DNA of 64,000 nucleotides from Aureliella sp046290675 (GTDB lineage Bacteria > Planctomycetota > Planctomycetia > Pirellulales > Pirellulaceae). Position 1 is the first letter of the stretch; each line of letters begins with the position of its first letter. The position numbers were made by a program, and so were the translations under genes. Where the stretch lies: contig JBKAHA010000009.1 in assembly GCA_046290675.1 (NCBI GenBank), positions 62,001 to 126,000 of the forward strand, read 5' to 3'. Shown here piece by piece: positions 54,601 to 62,694 of the stretch. The notes beneath the pieces were generated by a model. It saw nothing but the letters and a program-made list of their open reading frames with translations, was not told the DNA's origin and did not search any database.

Positions 54601-54760
54601 CTATCTGCAGTTGTTCAGTCGCGCTCCAACAGATTCAGAAAAGGCAATGTCGCTTAATTTTCTGGCAGCTGCATCGGATGACTCGGTGGGGGAACAAGAG
54701 CTCACGCGAATCTGGGTCCACTCTTTGATCGCAAGTTTAGACTTTCGATACTTGGACTAA
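51695..54760 (+). CDS. Planctomycete cytochrome protein: PSCyt1 - DUF1549 - DUF1553 (PSD1)
   Basis: About 1,021 residues from the ATG at 51695; an internal ATG at 51806 gives a better signal peptide (IFQIGIVAAILNAACTV) and may be the true start. A cytochrome-c-like heme site CQDCH is at about residue 96 (PSCyt1). The DUF1549 region (YDLTGLPPSPETL, FARHWLDVARYAES) and the CARCHDHKFDPI motif follow. A carbohydrate-binding-like insert of about 130 residues holds YEVRVAYTAG. DUF1553 is C-terminal (LANWLASTDNPLPARVYANR, TSVGSRPRSTVATQALVLMN). These proteins are typical of planctomycetes and often lie near sulfatases, as here; the reaction is unknown. Confidence 0.92.
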   Translation: MTLLRYLSLNLSLNFRPRASTAAILQHVLWSVLRCLRMHGRNISSARLVIEKRIFQIGIVAAILNAACTVRSVAGEDEARLDHFESKIRPALIAHCQDCHAVDSEASGGLLLDSKDGWAAGGDSGVPIVAGKPSESLLYRAITYDDPDLQMPPDGKLSESVIRDFEKWISDGAMDPRKGNQNPGESANAKSGLPVERAWEHWSYRPIERPQREEASAAASVVDYWVNQKIEESGLVGTGKASAETLARRLHYDLTGLPPSPETLAAFLAEYENQPDVAYSRLVEKLLSSPRFGEHFARHWLDVARYAESITLRGFVLPEAWRYRDYVIESFNSDRPFDRMMTEQVAGDLLPSDRSTEDGLHQEQLQKIATAFLVLGNTNLERQDKTQLEMDFIDEQLEVLGRAFLGQTIGCARCHDHKFDPIPTSDYYALAGIFRSARTMEHDNVSKWVEKPLPLAIREERYFHSLNQELSDLDERIAELSATVGAAAKVESVRLHTLPGIVLDDRHAKLDGPWKSSEHVKPFVEDGYHFLEASDQGQATYAPGDLAPGRYEVRVAYTAGPNRAKAAKVRVFSAAGPQEFEINQRKKPTIDGLWYSLGEFQFESQGQAYVTLFGGDPSGVVIADAVQFLPRKRQAEDTPGADALLAASSKARRSEDDPIELAKAELQKQTKLRKRLALQLEDRPKYLTLEETDDPRDIPIHIRGDVHNLGETVPRGFLTAILPRREKEIGQLGRLELANWLASTDNPLPARVYANRVWLWLMGRGIVSTPNNFGTTGENPSHPELLDSLALELISNNWSTKHLIRTIVYSDAYQRSSFAIPGVEAKGRETDPNNTTYWRGHRRRLSVEAIRDALLTISGEMELQIGGSLIKPGTKDDYNYQHGSLRRSVYQPVFRNSLPELFEAFDFADPSTSVGSRPRSTVATQALVLMNHPWVEERVKRIATRIQKKLVARNQEDDGTQLEGIVDATYLQLFSRAPTDSEKAMSLNFLAAASDDSVGEQELTRIWVHSLIASLDFRYLD

Positions 54761-54826
54761 GTGCTTTGGCTCGACTATGAGCCCATACGAATTCGAGGCC
54801 TTCGCGCAAGGCACCTGCTGAATCGG

Positions 54827-55801
54827 TTACACGGGTGCAGGTAGATCTCGTTTGCGGAACTGCAGCCAGCCAATCATGTAGAAGAAGATGCCGAGTAGAA
54901 TGAAGCTGACAGTCATTCCGAGAGGTCCGAAAAAGTGCTCCCAGCCGGCAATCTGCACTCCGGAGATTAGGGACCAGCGTTCTTCCGGATGGTTTCTGAT
55001 AAGTTGAACCATGCCGTCTGGCTGGTAAAGAGCGAAGAAAGTGAAGTTGCTGCACCAGCCAGTGAAATCAGTAGCCCGGCTGAGCAAAAACACGAGCAAT
55101 TCGATGACGTAGATCGCCAGTACGATCCCGATCGTCCGCCACCGGTATCGATCCAGGCAACTGACCATACTGGAAAGGGAAAGCAGGAAGAAACCGAAGC
55201 CGAATAAGTTCAAGACGGGTGCCAGAAAGAGTTGCGGATCGACTCGGTCGGTGAGCGGCACTTCGACCTTCTCCGCCTCTCCAGTTGGCAGTGGCAATTG
55301 AATCGGAAGGAACGGGATTTTGATATCGATGTTGGGTTGATTGGTTTCGGTCACCGTGTTTGTCCGAATTCCCATGTAAGTGCCTGCGTAGACTGCGACG
55401 CAAAGGAGAGCCAAACCAATGGTGCTGATCGTCGCATGAGCCGCCAACATCTTGGTTCTTGTGATCGGTTGGGCGAGCAACATTTCCATTGTGCCCCGTC
55501 CCAGTTCTCCGCTGACCACGTCGGAGCCTCTCGAAATCGCCCAAACGACAATGCACAGAATTAGGACAGGCTCGTTGAAGCCCATCGCAATGCTGCCTGC
55601 GTAGGTGAGGAACTGCTCCAAAGGGACCGGCGAAAAACGCTCGAAGGCCTTGAACTGTTTCAGCAGAGGTCCAAACTGATCGAGCTCAAACTGCGCGACG
55701 ATCCATATTCGAGACCAGCAGAAGAAAAACAGCATCGAACAGCAGGCGGCGAACAGCAGCCATGACTCTTGGATGTACTTTCGAAACAGGATTCGGTTCA
55801 C
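54827..55801 (-). CDS. ABC-2 type transporter permease
   Basis: 324 residues from a GTG at 55801 that overlaps the stop of the ATPase gene (GTGA), so the pair is translated together. About six hydrophobic segments are visible, including SWLLFAACCSMLFFFCW, ISTIGLALLCVAVYAG and VLNLFGFGFFLLSLSSMV. The motif SGELGRGTMEMLLAQPITR between segments 2 and 3 is typical of ABC-2/NosY-like permeases. A periplasmic loop of about 50 residues follows segment 3. With the ATPase it forms an exporter; the cargo is not shown. Confidence 0.85.
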   Translation of the reverse strand: MNRILFRKYIQESWLLFAACCSMLFFFCWSRIWIVAQFELDQFGPLLKQFKAFERFSPVPLEQFLTYAGSIAMGFNEPVLILCIVVWAISRGSDVVSGELGRGTMEMLLAQPITRTKMLAAHATISTIGLALLCVAVYAGTYMGIRTNTVTETNQPNIDIKIPFLPIQLPLPTGEAEKVEVPLTDRVDPQLFLAPVLNLFGFGFFLLSLSSMVSCLDRYRWRTIGIVLAIYVIELLVFLLSRATDFTGWCSNFTFFALYQPDGMVQLIRNHPEERWSLISGVQIAGWEHFFGPLGMTVSFILLGIFFYMIGWLQFRKRDLPAPV

Positions 55802-56724
55802 GTTGCGACTCCTGCATCTTGCCCTACCGTCTCCGAGTGAAATTGTCGGTACAAGGCGGCGACCCCGGAACGCTGGATCGACATATCGGTCACCGGTGAA
55901 TCGTGCAGCCACTTAAGCCAATGGTCTGGCGTGGAAGCTAGCGTCATTTGGATTGCCGATTCCGTTCCTTCCTCGGCAACGGTCAAGTTCTGGACGAAAC
56001 TCATGTCACTGCAGTTCGATTCGAACACGTCGACCTGATTGGAGGGAAGGCGCCCATGAACGAGATGCGTATTGGAGACTTCACTCATTGACTGTTGCGT
56101 GACGATGCGTCCGCTTCTCAGAATAGCCACCTCGTCACATGTGTCGTCGATATCAGAGAAGATGTGCGATGAGAGAATCACAGTCCGACCGTCAGCACGG
56201 ATCTCCCGAATCAATTCCAGCACGGTGGCTCTCACGTTCGGATCCAGGTTCGCGGTAGGTTCATCCAGAATGACTAGTGGTGCTTTCGAACTGGCGACAA
56301 TCGACGTAGCCAAATTCTGCCTCATTCCGGTAGACATAAACATGACGCGTCGCGACAAATCCAATCCCAGCCGCTCGGCAACTTGGATTGACCGGCTGAG
56401 ATTGGCATGGTGATGCAGTCCTGAGAATAGCTCCAATACGGCCCTGCCCCGCATCGCTCGGTACAATCGTGGATCGCCCGGCAGATAGGCACAATTGCGT
56501 CGAACATTCAGGGTGTCGGTCGCAACGTCGAATCCGCATACGGTTGCTTTCCCAGCGCTGATGTTAAGGAACCCCATTAGGGTCCGAATAAGCGTTGATT
56601 TCCCAGCACCGTTGGGTCCGAGTAACCCAAACACGATGCCTTCACCAACTTGCATACTGCAGTCGATGAGACAGCGGAAATCACCGTAGGTCTTGGCAAG
56701 TTGTTGTGTTTCAACAGCGAACAT
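55798..56724 (-). CDS. ABC transporter ATP-binding protein
   Basis: 308 residues. Walker A is GPNGAGKST (about residues 36-44), Walker B VILDEPTANLDP, and the switch His is in ILSSHIFSDID. The signature reads FMSTGMRQNLA: the GMRQ part matches ABC-2 export ATPases, while the usual LSKG/LSGG is STG. About 90 C-terminal residues beyond the core form a regulatory-like tail. It powers the permease encoded immediately downstream with a four-base overlap. Upstream, the next gene is a divergent sulfatase. Confidence 0.92.
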   Translation of the reverse strand: MFAVETQQLAKTYGDFRCLIDCSMQVGEGIVFGLLGPNGAGKSTLIRTLMGFLNISAGKATVCGFDVATDTLNVRRNCAYLPGDPRLYRAMRGRAVLELFSGLHHHANLSRSIQVAERLGLDLSRRVMFMSTGMRQNLATSIVASSKAPLVILDEPTANLDPNVRATVLELIREIRADGRTVILSSHIFSDIDDTCDEVAILRSGRIVTQQSMSEVSNTHLVHGRLPSNQVDVFESNCSDMSFVQNLTVAEEGTESAIQMTLASTPDHWLKWLHDSPVTDMSIQRSGVAALYRQFHSETVGQDAGVAT

Positions 56725-56977
56725 TCGGATCCTGCTAAACTGATGTCACGCGTGGGGCGCCATGCACTTCTACATGAACGTTCTATTGTCGAGCCCCCTG
56801 GGGTCTTGCCAAGGATGGCCACTGGAGCGTTTCTGCTATTAAGGTCGCCTTTTGCGATAAGGCCATCATTTGAAGGCGAATGCACGATTTTAGATGAGCC
56901 TTTTGACTGGCTTCCGGGGACAGCAGCTCGAGAAATCGAATCCTGTTCCGTATCCCGCAAAACAAAGCGAATGTTTA

Positions 56978-58633
56978 ATGCAGAGTAGAGCAAAGCAAAG
57001 TCCGTTCGATGATAGGTCGCGCCTTATCTCGTTGAGATTCACTTTTGCGGCTGTGGCGGCATTCTTTTGTTGCCCCCTGTTGGCGAAGGAAATAGCGCCC
57101 ACGCAGACAGTGTCAGAAGCAGGCCGGGCTAGCCGCCCTAATGTGATCATCTTCTACACCGACGACCAGGGCTATGGGGATGCGAGTTGTCTCAATCCCG
57201 AATCTAGATTTAAAACGCCCAATATCGATCGGCTGGCTTCCGAAGGAATTTCATTCACCGATGGACACTGCAGTGATTCCGTTTGCACTCCGTCACGCTA
57301 CGGTCTTCTGACTGGCCGCTACGCATGGCGAACGACATTGAAAAAGGGGGTGATGGGAGCTGAGGGGAAGTGCTTGATTTCACCTACAACCACCACGATT
57401 GCCTCGCACTTGAAATCGGCCGGCTATGCGACATGCATGGTTGGGAAATGGCATTTGGGGATGGATTTTCCAGGCACAAGTTGGAAAGACCGCGATTGGA
57501 CTAAGCCCGTCAGGGGGATGCCACTGGATCGAGGATTTGATTACTTCTTCGGTGTCCCAGCGTCATTGAATTACGGAGTCCTTGCATGGTTTGAAGGACG
57601 CTATGCGAAATGCCCGCCGACGCTTTTTACGAACAAGAAGGAAAACGCGAGGCATGTCGATTATCGCATCATGCCTCCCTATGAAGACGATCCCAGCAAG
57701 ACCAAGAAGTTGCTCGGCCGGCTTGGTATGGAAGTCGCTGAGGACTTTGTGGATAACCAGTGCCTGACGCGATTCACCGACAAAGCGATCGAATGGATGC
57801 AGAAACATCTTGCGAAGAGTCGCCAATCCGGATCACAGCAGCCTTTTTTTGTTTACCTGCCGATGACCTCGCCGCATTACCCGGTCTGCCCGTTGCCCGA
57901 GTTCGAAGGACGAGGCGATGCCGGGGCCTACGGTGAATTTGTTTTGGAAACGGACCATCATCTCGGTCGCATACTCAAGTTTTTGCGGACTCAGGGCATT
58001 GATGACAACACTGTGCTTGTTTACACCAGCGATAATGGCCCCGAAAAGTCATGGAAGGAGCGTGTGGAGGAGTTTGGGCATCGCAGCAATGGTCCATTGC
58101 GTGAAGGAAAACGTTCCGCCTACGAAGGAGGGCACCGGGTTCCATTCTTGGTGCGGTGGCCAGACGGTATTCGAAACCCGGGGCGCAGATCGGATCACCT
58201 AGTGTGCCAAACGGATTTGATCGCCACCTTGGCGGAAGTGACCCAAACACGGTTGGCCGAAAATGAGGGCGTCGACAGCGTTAGCTTTGCCGCGGTCTTG
58301 GAGGACAAGCCGTGCAGGGCGCGGCCCCCGCTAATTAGTCATGCATCGAATGGACGTTTCGCAATTCGAGAGGGAAAGTGGAAACTCTTGCTACCGGATT
58401 CACGAGTCAAGCGGACAGAGCTTTATGATTTGAGTAACGATATCCAAGAACGCGTTGATCTTGCTCAAATGAACCCGAACGTGACGAAAGACCTTCAAAA
58501 TAAGATGACTGAGATTGTGGTGCGTGGTCGCACGACCGAGGGCTCCACGCAGTCGAACGACACCGGTTTTTGGATAGACTTAGGATGGCTCTCACAGGAA
58601 GAGTATTCCGCTCTCGTTCAGGCTAGAAATTAG
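56978..58633 (+). CDS. Secreted sulfatase
   Basis: About 551 residues from the ATG at 56978, chosen because it puts the signal peptide (RFTFAAVAAFFCCPLLA) near the N-terminus; an earlier ATG at 56894 would add 28 residues. PNVIIFYTDDQGYGDASC binds the metal. VCTPSRYGLLTGRYAWRT is the canonical CxPSR formylglycine site (Cys about 103). CMVGKWHLGMDF, TSPHYP and VYTSDNGPE complete the catalytic set, and the ELYDLSNDIQERVDL ending is standard. The substrate is unknown. It is divergent from the ABC pair and followed by another sulfatase 159 bases on. Confidence 0.93.
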   Translation: MQSRAKQSPFDDRSRLISLRFTFAAVAAFFCCPLLAKEIAPTQTVSEAGRASRPNVIIFYTDDQGYGDASCLNPESRFKTPNIDRLASEGISFTDGHCSDSVCTPSRYGLLTGRYAWRTTLKKGVMGAEGKCLISPTTTTIASHLKSAGYATCMVGKWHLGMDFPGTSWKDRDWTKPVRGMPLDRGFDYFFGVPASLNYGVLAWFEGRYAKCPPTLFTNKKENARHVDYRIMPPYEDDPSKTKKLLGRLGMEVAEDFVDNQCLTRFTDKAIEWMQKHLAKSRQSGSQQPFFVYLPMTSPHYPVCPLPEFEGRGDAGAYGEFVLETDHHLGRILKFLRTQGIDDNTVLVYTSDNGPEKSWKERVEEFGHRSNGPLREGKRSAYEGGHRVPFLVRWPDGIRNPGRRSDHLVCQTDLIATLAEVTQTRLAENEGVDSVSFAAVLEDKPCRARPPLISHASNGRFAIREGKWKLLLPDSRVKRTELYDLSNDIQERVDLAQMNPNVTKDLQNKMTEIVVRGRTTEGSTQSNDTGFWIDLGWLSQEEYSALVQARN

Positions 58634-58791
58634 ACTCGTGGCAGAGCACTCCCCCCCTCTTTGTTAGTTGCGACATTTCTTAGGCCCCACCCATAACGAT
58701 CCTCAAGCCTCGGCAGGACCCTCAGGCAGGTGCAAGACAGGCTAGGGTGCGAACGAAGTCCATCCGCGGCAACCTACTTCGGAGATTCAGA

Positions 58792-60231
58792 ATGCTACCT
58801 CTCAAACGTTTCTCGATTCTTTATGCAGCTACACTCGCATTTGGCATGCTTTCGTATGGAGCAGCCGCGGATGCGTTGGCGGAAGAATCGAAGCCCAATG
58901 TGGTTCTCATCATGGCGGACGACATCAGTTGGGAATGCATCGGCTGCTATGGTGCCGAGGACTACAAGACGCCTCGCATCGATGAACTGGCACGGCGTGG
59001 GGTTCGATTCAAGCATTGCTATTCGACCCCGATCTGCACAACGTCACGAGTGAAATTGATGACGGGGAAGTACAACTTTCGGAACTATACACATTTCGGT
59101 TATCTGAATCCTGCGGAGAAGACCTTTGGGAATCTAATGCAAGACGCGGGCTACAAAACGGCCATTGCGGGTAAGTGGCAGCTAAATGGTTTGACGAACA
59201 AGCTGCCTGGGTATGAGGATAGTACTCGTCCAAACAAGGCAGGGTTCAACGAGTACATGCTGTGGCAATTGACTCGCCCCAAATCAACCAAGGCTGGTGG
59301 CGGTGAACGATTTTGGAGTCCCGTTCTCGAGCACAATTCCAAGTTGCTCATGATGGATGACAACCAAGGCAAGTATGGCCCTGACATGCTTTGTGACTTC
59401 GTTTGCGATTTCATTGACCGGAATAAACAAGATCCGTTTTTTGTTTACTATCCCATGGTCTTGGTGCACGACCCCTTTGTGCCAACGCCGGACACGATTG
59501 GCGAGCGTAGCCGCGGTCATGAAACCAACAAGGCAGTGCGTAGCGAGAAGAAAGAGAACTTTGTTGCCATGGTCAATTACATGGACAAAATTGTCGGCCG
59601 CATCACCGACCGTCTTGAATCACATGGATTGCTAGAAAACACGATCATCCTATTTACCGCGGACAATGGCACCAACGTAGCCATCACTTCGCAATGGGCC
59701 GGTCGGTCGATCAAGGGTGGCAAGGGTGGTATGAAAGACATGGGAACCCACGTGCCGCTGGTTGCCTATTGGAAAGGGCACACGCCGGAGGGACTCGAAA
59801 GCAACGATCTCATCGAATTTACGGATTTTTACCCGACCTTGGCGCAAGCTGCCAACATCGAGCTTTCTTCAGAGGATCCGATTGATGGATATAGCTTCTT
59901 TCGAACTTTGGACGGAACAGCAGATGCGTCGACACCAAAGCGGGACTGGGTTCTGACGCATTACCAGCCCTACTGGAACAAACAGCCTGGCCAATTCGTT
60001 CGAAACCAAGAATTCAAGCTTTATCGCAATGGCGGTCTCTTTGATATTGGCAGCGGTGACTTGGAAGAGTCCAACGATCTCTTGGAATCCGCCAGCGGAC
60101 GCAACGAGGAAGCCAAATCGGCTCTTGCTCGAATTCTGAACCAAGCGCCCCCTCCGCCGGTTGGTAAAGGTAACAAAGACACCAAGAAGCGTCCGACTTA
60201 TCCAGATTGGAAAGCCCTGCTTCCCAAATAG
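58792..60231 (+). CDS. Secreted sulfatase-family protein with variant active site
   Basis: 479 residues from the ATG at 58792 (GGAGA six bases upstream; a GTG at 58747 is in frame). The signal peptide is FSILYAATLAFGMLSYGAAA. The metal-binding start NVVLIMADDISWECIGCYG is normal, but the signature reads ICTTSRVKLMTGKYNFRN (Cys about 82): Thr replaces the Pro of CxPxR. The usual GKWH is GKWQL, with Gln for the catalytic His. IILFTADNGTN and the C-terminal domain are present. It may be a divergent sulfatase with another mechanism or a hydrolase with altered specificity. It follows a canonical sulfatase in the same direction. Confidence 0.88.
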   Translation: MLPLKRFSILYAATLAFGMLSYGAAADALAEESKPNVVLIMADDISWECIGCYGAEDYKTPRIDELARRGVRFKHCYSTPICTTSRVKLMTGKYNFRNYTHFGYLNPAEKTFGNLMQDAGYKTAIAGKWQLNGLTNKLPGYEDSTRPNKAGFNEYMLWQLTRPKSTKAGGGERFWSPVLEHNSKLLMMDDNQGKYGPDMLCDFVCDFIDRNKQDPFFVYYPMVLVHDPFVPTPDTIGERSRGHETNKAVRSEKKENFVAMVNYMDKIVGRITDRLESHGLLENTIILFTADNGTNVAITSQWAGRSIKGGKGGMKDMGTHVPLVAYWKGHTPEGLESNDLIEFTDFYPTLAQAANIELSSEDPIDGYSFFRTLDGTADASTPKRDWVLTHYQPYWNKQPGQFVRNQEFKLYRNGGLFDIGSGDLEESNDLLESASGRNEEAKSALARILNQAPPPPVGKGNKDTKKRPTYPDWKALLPK

Positions 60232-60453
60232 CTCATCCACATGGAAAGAAGCTTGTTTCGTTTTTTCGATGAGATCCGATAGGCCTTCTCGCATACTGGC
60301 ATACGGGCGGCTTCGCATGTTAGAGAGCCGTAATCGAAAGTCGCTTCGAGGTAGGATCGCAGGTGTTCTTCGGTCGGTTTGGGGAATCGGGTGGGCTTCC
60401 ACGTTCAATCTGAATCGATTGAGCCGCCGAATTTGTGCCATAGTCGCTGGTTG

Positions 60454-60598
60454 CAGGGGCAATCAAAGTTTGAACTTGGGTTGAGTAGCAATTCAATACC
60501 TAACCCTCTGTTTCCGAGTTTCGCGAGGAATTTGCGGAGGGTCGGAGCCTGAGCGACGGGGAGGAATTCTTCCCAACTTTAAACTTTGATTGGCCCTG
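60454..60598. mobile_element. MITE-like element, copy C
   Basis: A 145-bp unit with inverted ends CAGGGGCAATCAAAGTTTG and AAACTTTGATTGGCCCTG; 24 of 27 positions pair. Its ends match copy B but the interior differs. It is the only structure I see in the 483-base gap between the sulfatase and the oxidoreductase. Confidence 0.75.
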
Positions 60599-60714
60599 GC
60601 CGCTGGTTGGATGTCGCTGGAATGGAATCGCGGCTTGGTCTAAAATAGCGGCGTTAGTAAGTTCCAATTCGAAATTCACCTCCATTACTCGATATTTCCC
60701 CCAAAGGACCCACC

Positions 60715-62088
60715 ATGACAAAATCGACCCATCAAAAGGACTCCCGCCGGTCGTTTATGAAGACCACCACGGTCGTCGCTGCTGGCGCTGCCGCGGCGAC
60801 AAACATCGCACGTACCGCCCACGCACAAGGAAGCGACGAAATACGATTCGTAGTGATTGGTTGCGGTGGACGTGGCACCGGTGCCGCCCAGAACATCATG
60901 CGGACGAAGGGGAACGTGAAGTTGGTCGCTGTTGCCGACGCATTTGCGACGAAGGCAAGTGGTAGCATCAAGCAGCTGAAGAAGAAGTATCCTGACAAAG
61001 TCGATGTTCCTGAAGATCGCATATTCACCGGCATCGACGGCTTCAAAGCCGCCATTGACGTCGATTGCGACCTCGTTGTCATCGCAACGCCGCCCGCATT
61101 TAAGCCGATGCAGTTTGAATACGCGGCCAACAAAGGCCGTCATATCTTCTGTGAGAAGCCAGTCGCATCCGACGCTGTCGGTGTGCGACGGTTTATGGAC
61201 GCAGTCGAAGTGACCAAGAAGAAGAACTTGATGGTCGGTATCGGGCTGCAACGTCGCCACGAGCCCCAATACATCGAAACCGTAAAACGGATTCACGAGG
61301 GAGCAATCGGTGACATTCTAGCGCTCCGAGTTTACTGGAACGGTGGCGGAATTTGGCACCGCGGCAAGGAAACTCTAGAACGACTCCTGCCTGCAGGGAT
61401 GAGCCCGACCGAAATGGCGTACCAGTGCAACAACTGGTATCACTTCAACTGGCTCAGCGGAGATCAAATCTGCGAGCAGCATATCCACAACTTGGATGTC
61501 GGCTGCTGGGTCAAGGGCGAATACCCTGTTGAGTGTAACGGCATGGGCGGTCGTGGTCTTCGAATGAATGGCGACGCGACGAAGTCGCAGATTTTCGATC
61601 ATACCTTCTGTGAATACACCTTCGCTGACGGCACCAAGATGTTCAGCCAAGGCCGACACCTGGGTGGCTCTTGGACGAAGGTCGGTGAGGTTGCTCATGG
61701 TACCAAGGGAACTGGCTACCTCGATGACAAGGGCCGTGAAGGCAGCTCGGGTAACATGTTCACGCTGACAGGAAATGACGCCTGGAAGTATGAAGGTGAG
61801 AAGCTTGGTGGACACCAGCAAGAGCAGCACGATTTGATCGAGGCTCTGATGCGTGGCGAAACTTATAACGAGGGTGAATACGGAGCGAAATCGACGTTCT
61901 GCGCCATCCTTGGGCGCGAAGCTTGCTACTCGGCGAAGGTCCTGAAATGGGATGACCTTTGGACGAAGGGGACTGAATTGGCTCCAGGTATTGATGACTA
62001 CACGCTCGAGTCTGAGCCACCCGTCAAGCCTGATTCGGACGGCAGCTATCCGCACCCAGTTCCTGGTAAGTACAACCCTTACGCTTAG
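60715..62088 (+). CDS. TAT-exported Gfo/Idh/MocA family oxidoreductase
   Basis: 457 residues with AAAGGA seven bases before the ATG. A twin-arginine signal (SRRSFMKTTTVVAAGAAAA) predicts export of the folded enzyme with its cofactor. The Rossmann fold begins VVIGCGGRGTGAAQN; ATPPAFKPM and HIFCEKPVASDAVG follow, with the EKP lysine of the family. EQHIHNLDVGCWV carries the candidate catalytic His in the substrate domain. Such enzymes oxidise or reduce sugars with NAD(P). Exported members are abundant in planctomycetes, and this one near sulfatases suggests a role in processing polysaccharide products. Substrate unknown. Confidence 0.92.
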   Translation: MTKSTHQKDSRRSFMKTTTVVAAGAAAATNIARTAHAQGSDEIRFVVIGCGGRGTGAAQNIMRTKGNVKLVAVADAFATKASGSIKQLKKKYPDKVDVPEDRIFTGIDGFKAAIDVDCDLVVIATPPAFKPMQFEYAANKGRHIFCEKPVASDAVGVRRFMDAVEVTKKKNLMVGIGLQRRHEPQYIETVKRIHEGAIGDILALRVYWNGGGIWHRGKETLERLLPAGMSPTEMAYQCNNWYHFNWLSGDQICEQHIHNLDVGCWVKGEYPVECNGMGGRGLRMNGDATKSQIFDHTFCEYTFADGTKMFSQGRHLGGSWTKVGEVAHGTKGTGYLDDKGREGSSGNMFTLTGNDAWKYEGEKLGGHQQEQHDLIEALMRGETYNEGEYGAKSTFCAILGREACYSAKVLKWDDLWTKGTELAPGIDDYTLESEPPVKPDSDGSYPHPVPGKYNPYA

Positions 62089-62298
62089 GCTGGCAGCAGC
62101 CGCTGGATGGCTCCCCAGCCAGCTGAATTAAACGTGTCGATCTCGAACAGCTCCGCCTCCTTGGTGGGGCTGTTATCGTATGGCAAATCAAAACGAAACT
62201 GCACATGACAAGAATGCGTCCGTCTCCGCGGCATTTCCATGTCAAATGAGATAGCCGCAAACGCAACGTTAGCCTTTGTGATGTCGACCTCTCCGTAG

Positions 62299-62367
62299 GG
62301 TGGGTGCAACCCACCAATTGCACTCGACCACAAACATGTTGATTGGGGGTGGTGGGGTGCACCCACC
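62299..62367. repeat. Paired GGTGGG/CCCACC palindromes
   Basis: GGTGGGTGCAACCCACC at 62299-62315 and GGTGGGGTGCACCCACC at 62351-62367, each a hairpin, 52 bp apart. They form the core of the 606-base gap between the oxidoreductase and the peptidase, where I see no gene. They look like an interspersed intergenic repeat. Confidence 0.55.
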
Positions 62368-62694
62368 ATACGTCCCAGGTTCCTTCTCACCCACTCCTCT
62401 TTCTCCTCACTCCCCTCTTTCAGCTCCTCGCCATGCCCAGCGGCGCCCGAGGCAGCTTGACTTTTCGATTGTGACGGTGCTCTGCAAAAACCGAGATTCT
62501 AAGTTCCTTCTCAACTAGGCTTCCTTCGCTGCATCCGCCGCCGAATTTCGGCTAGAATCGAATTCCTGAGAACCACGGACGAGCCAATCGCCGGAGCATT
62601 CGCAGGCCCTCCTCTCCATCGTTAAGATAACCAAGCCACGTTGTCCCTTTGACATTGTTTGGCACCCACCAACGCCATTGCTAATGGGCTTTCT

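Noticed and set aside
62299..62367. Rho-independent terminator for the oxidoreductase gene
   Set aside because: The two GGTGGG/CCCACC hairpins lie more than 200 bases past the stop and lack T-runs; they look like an interspersed repeat instead.
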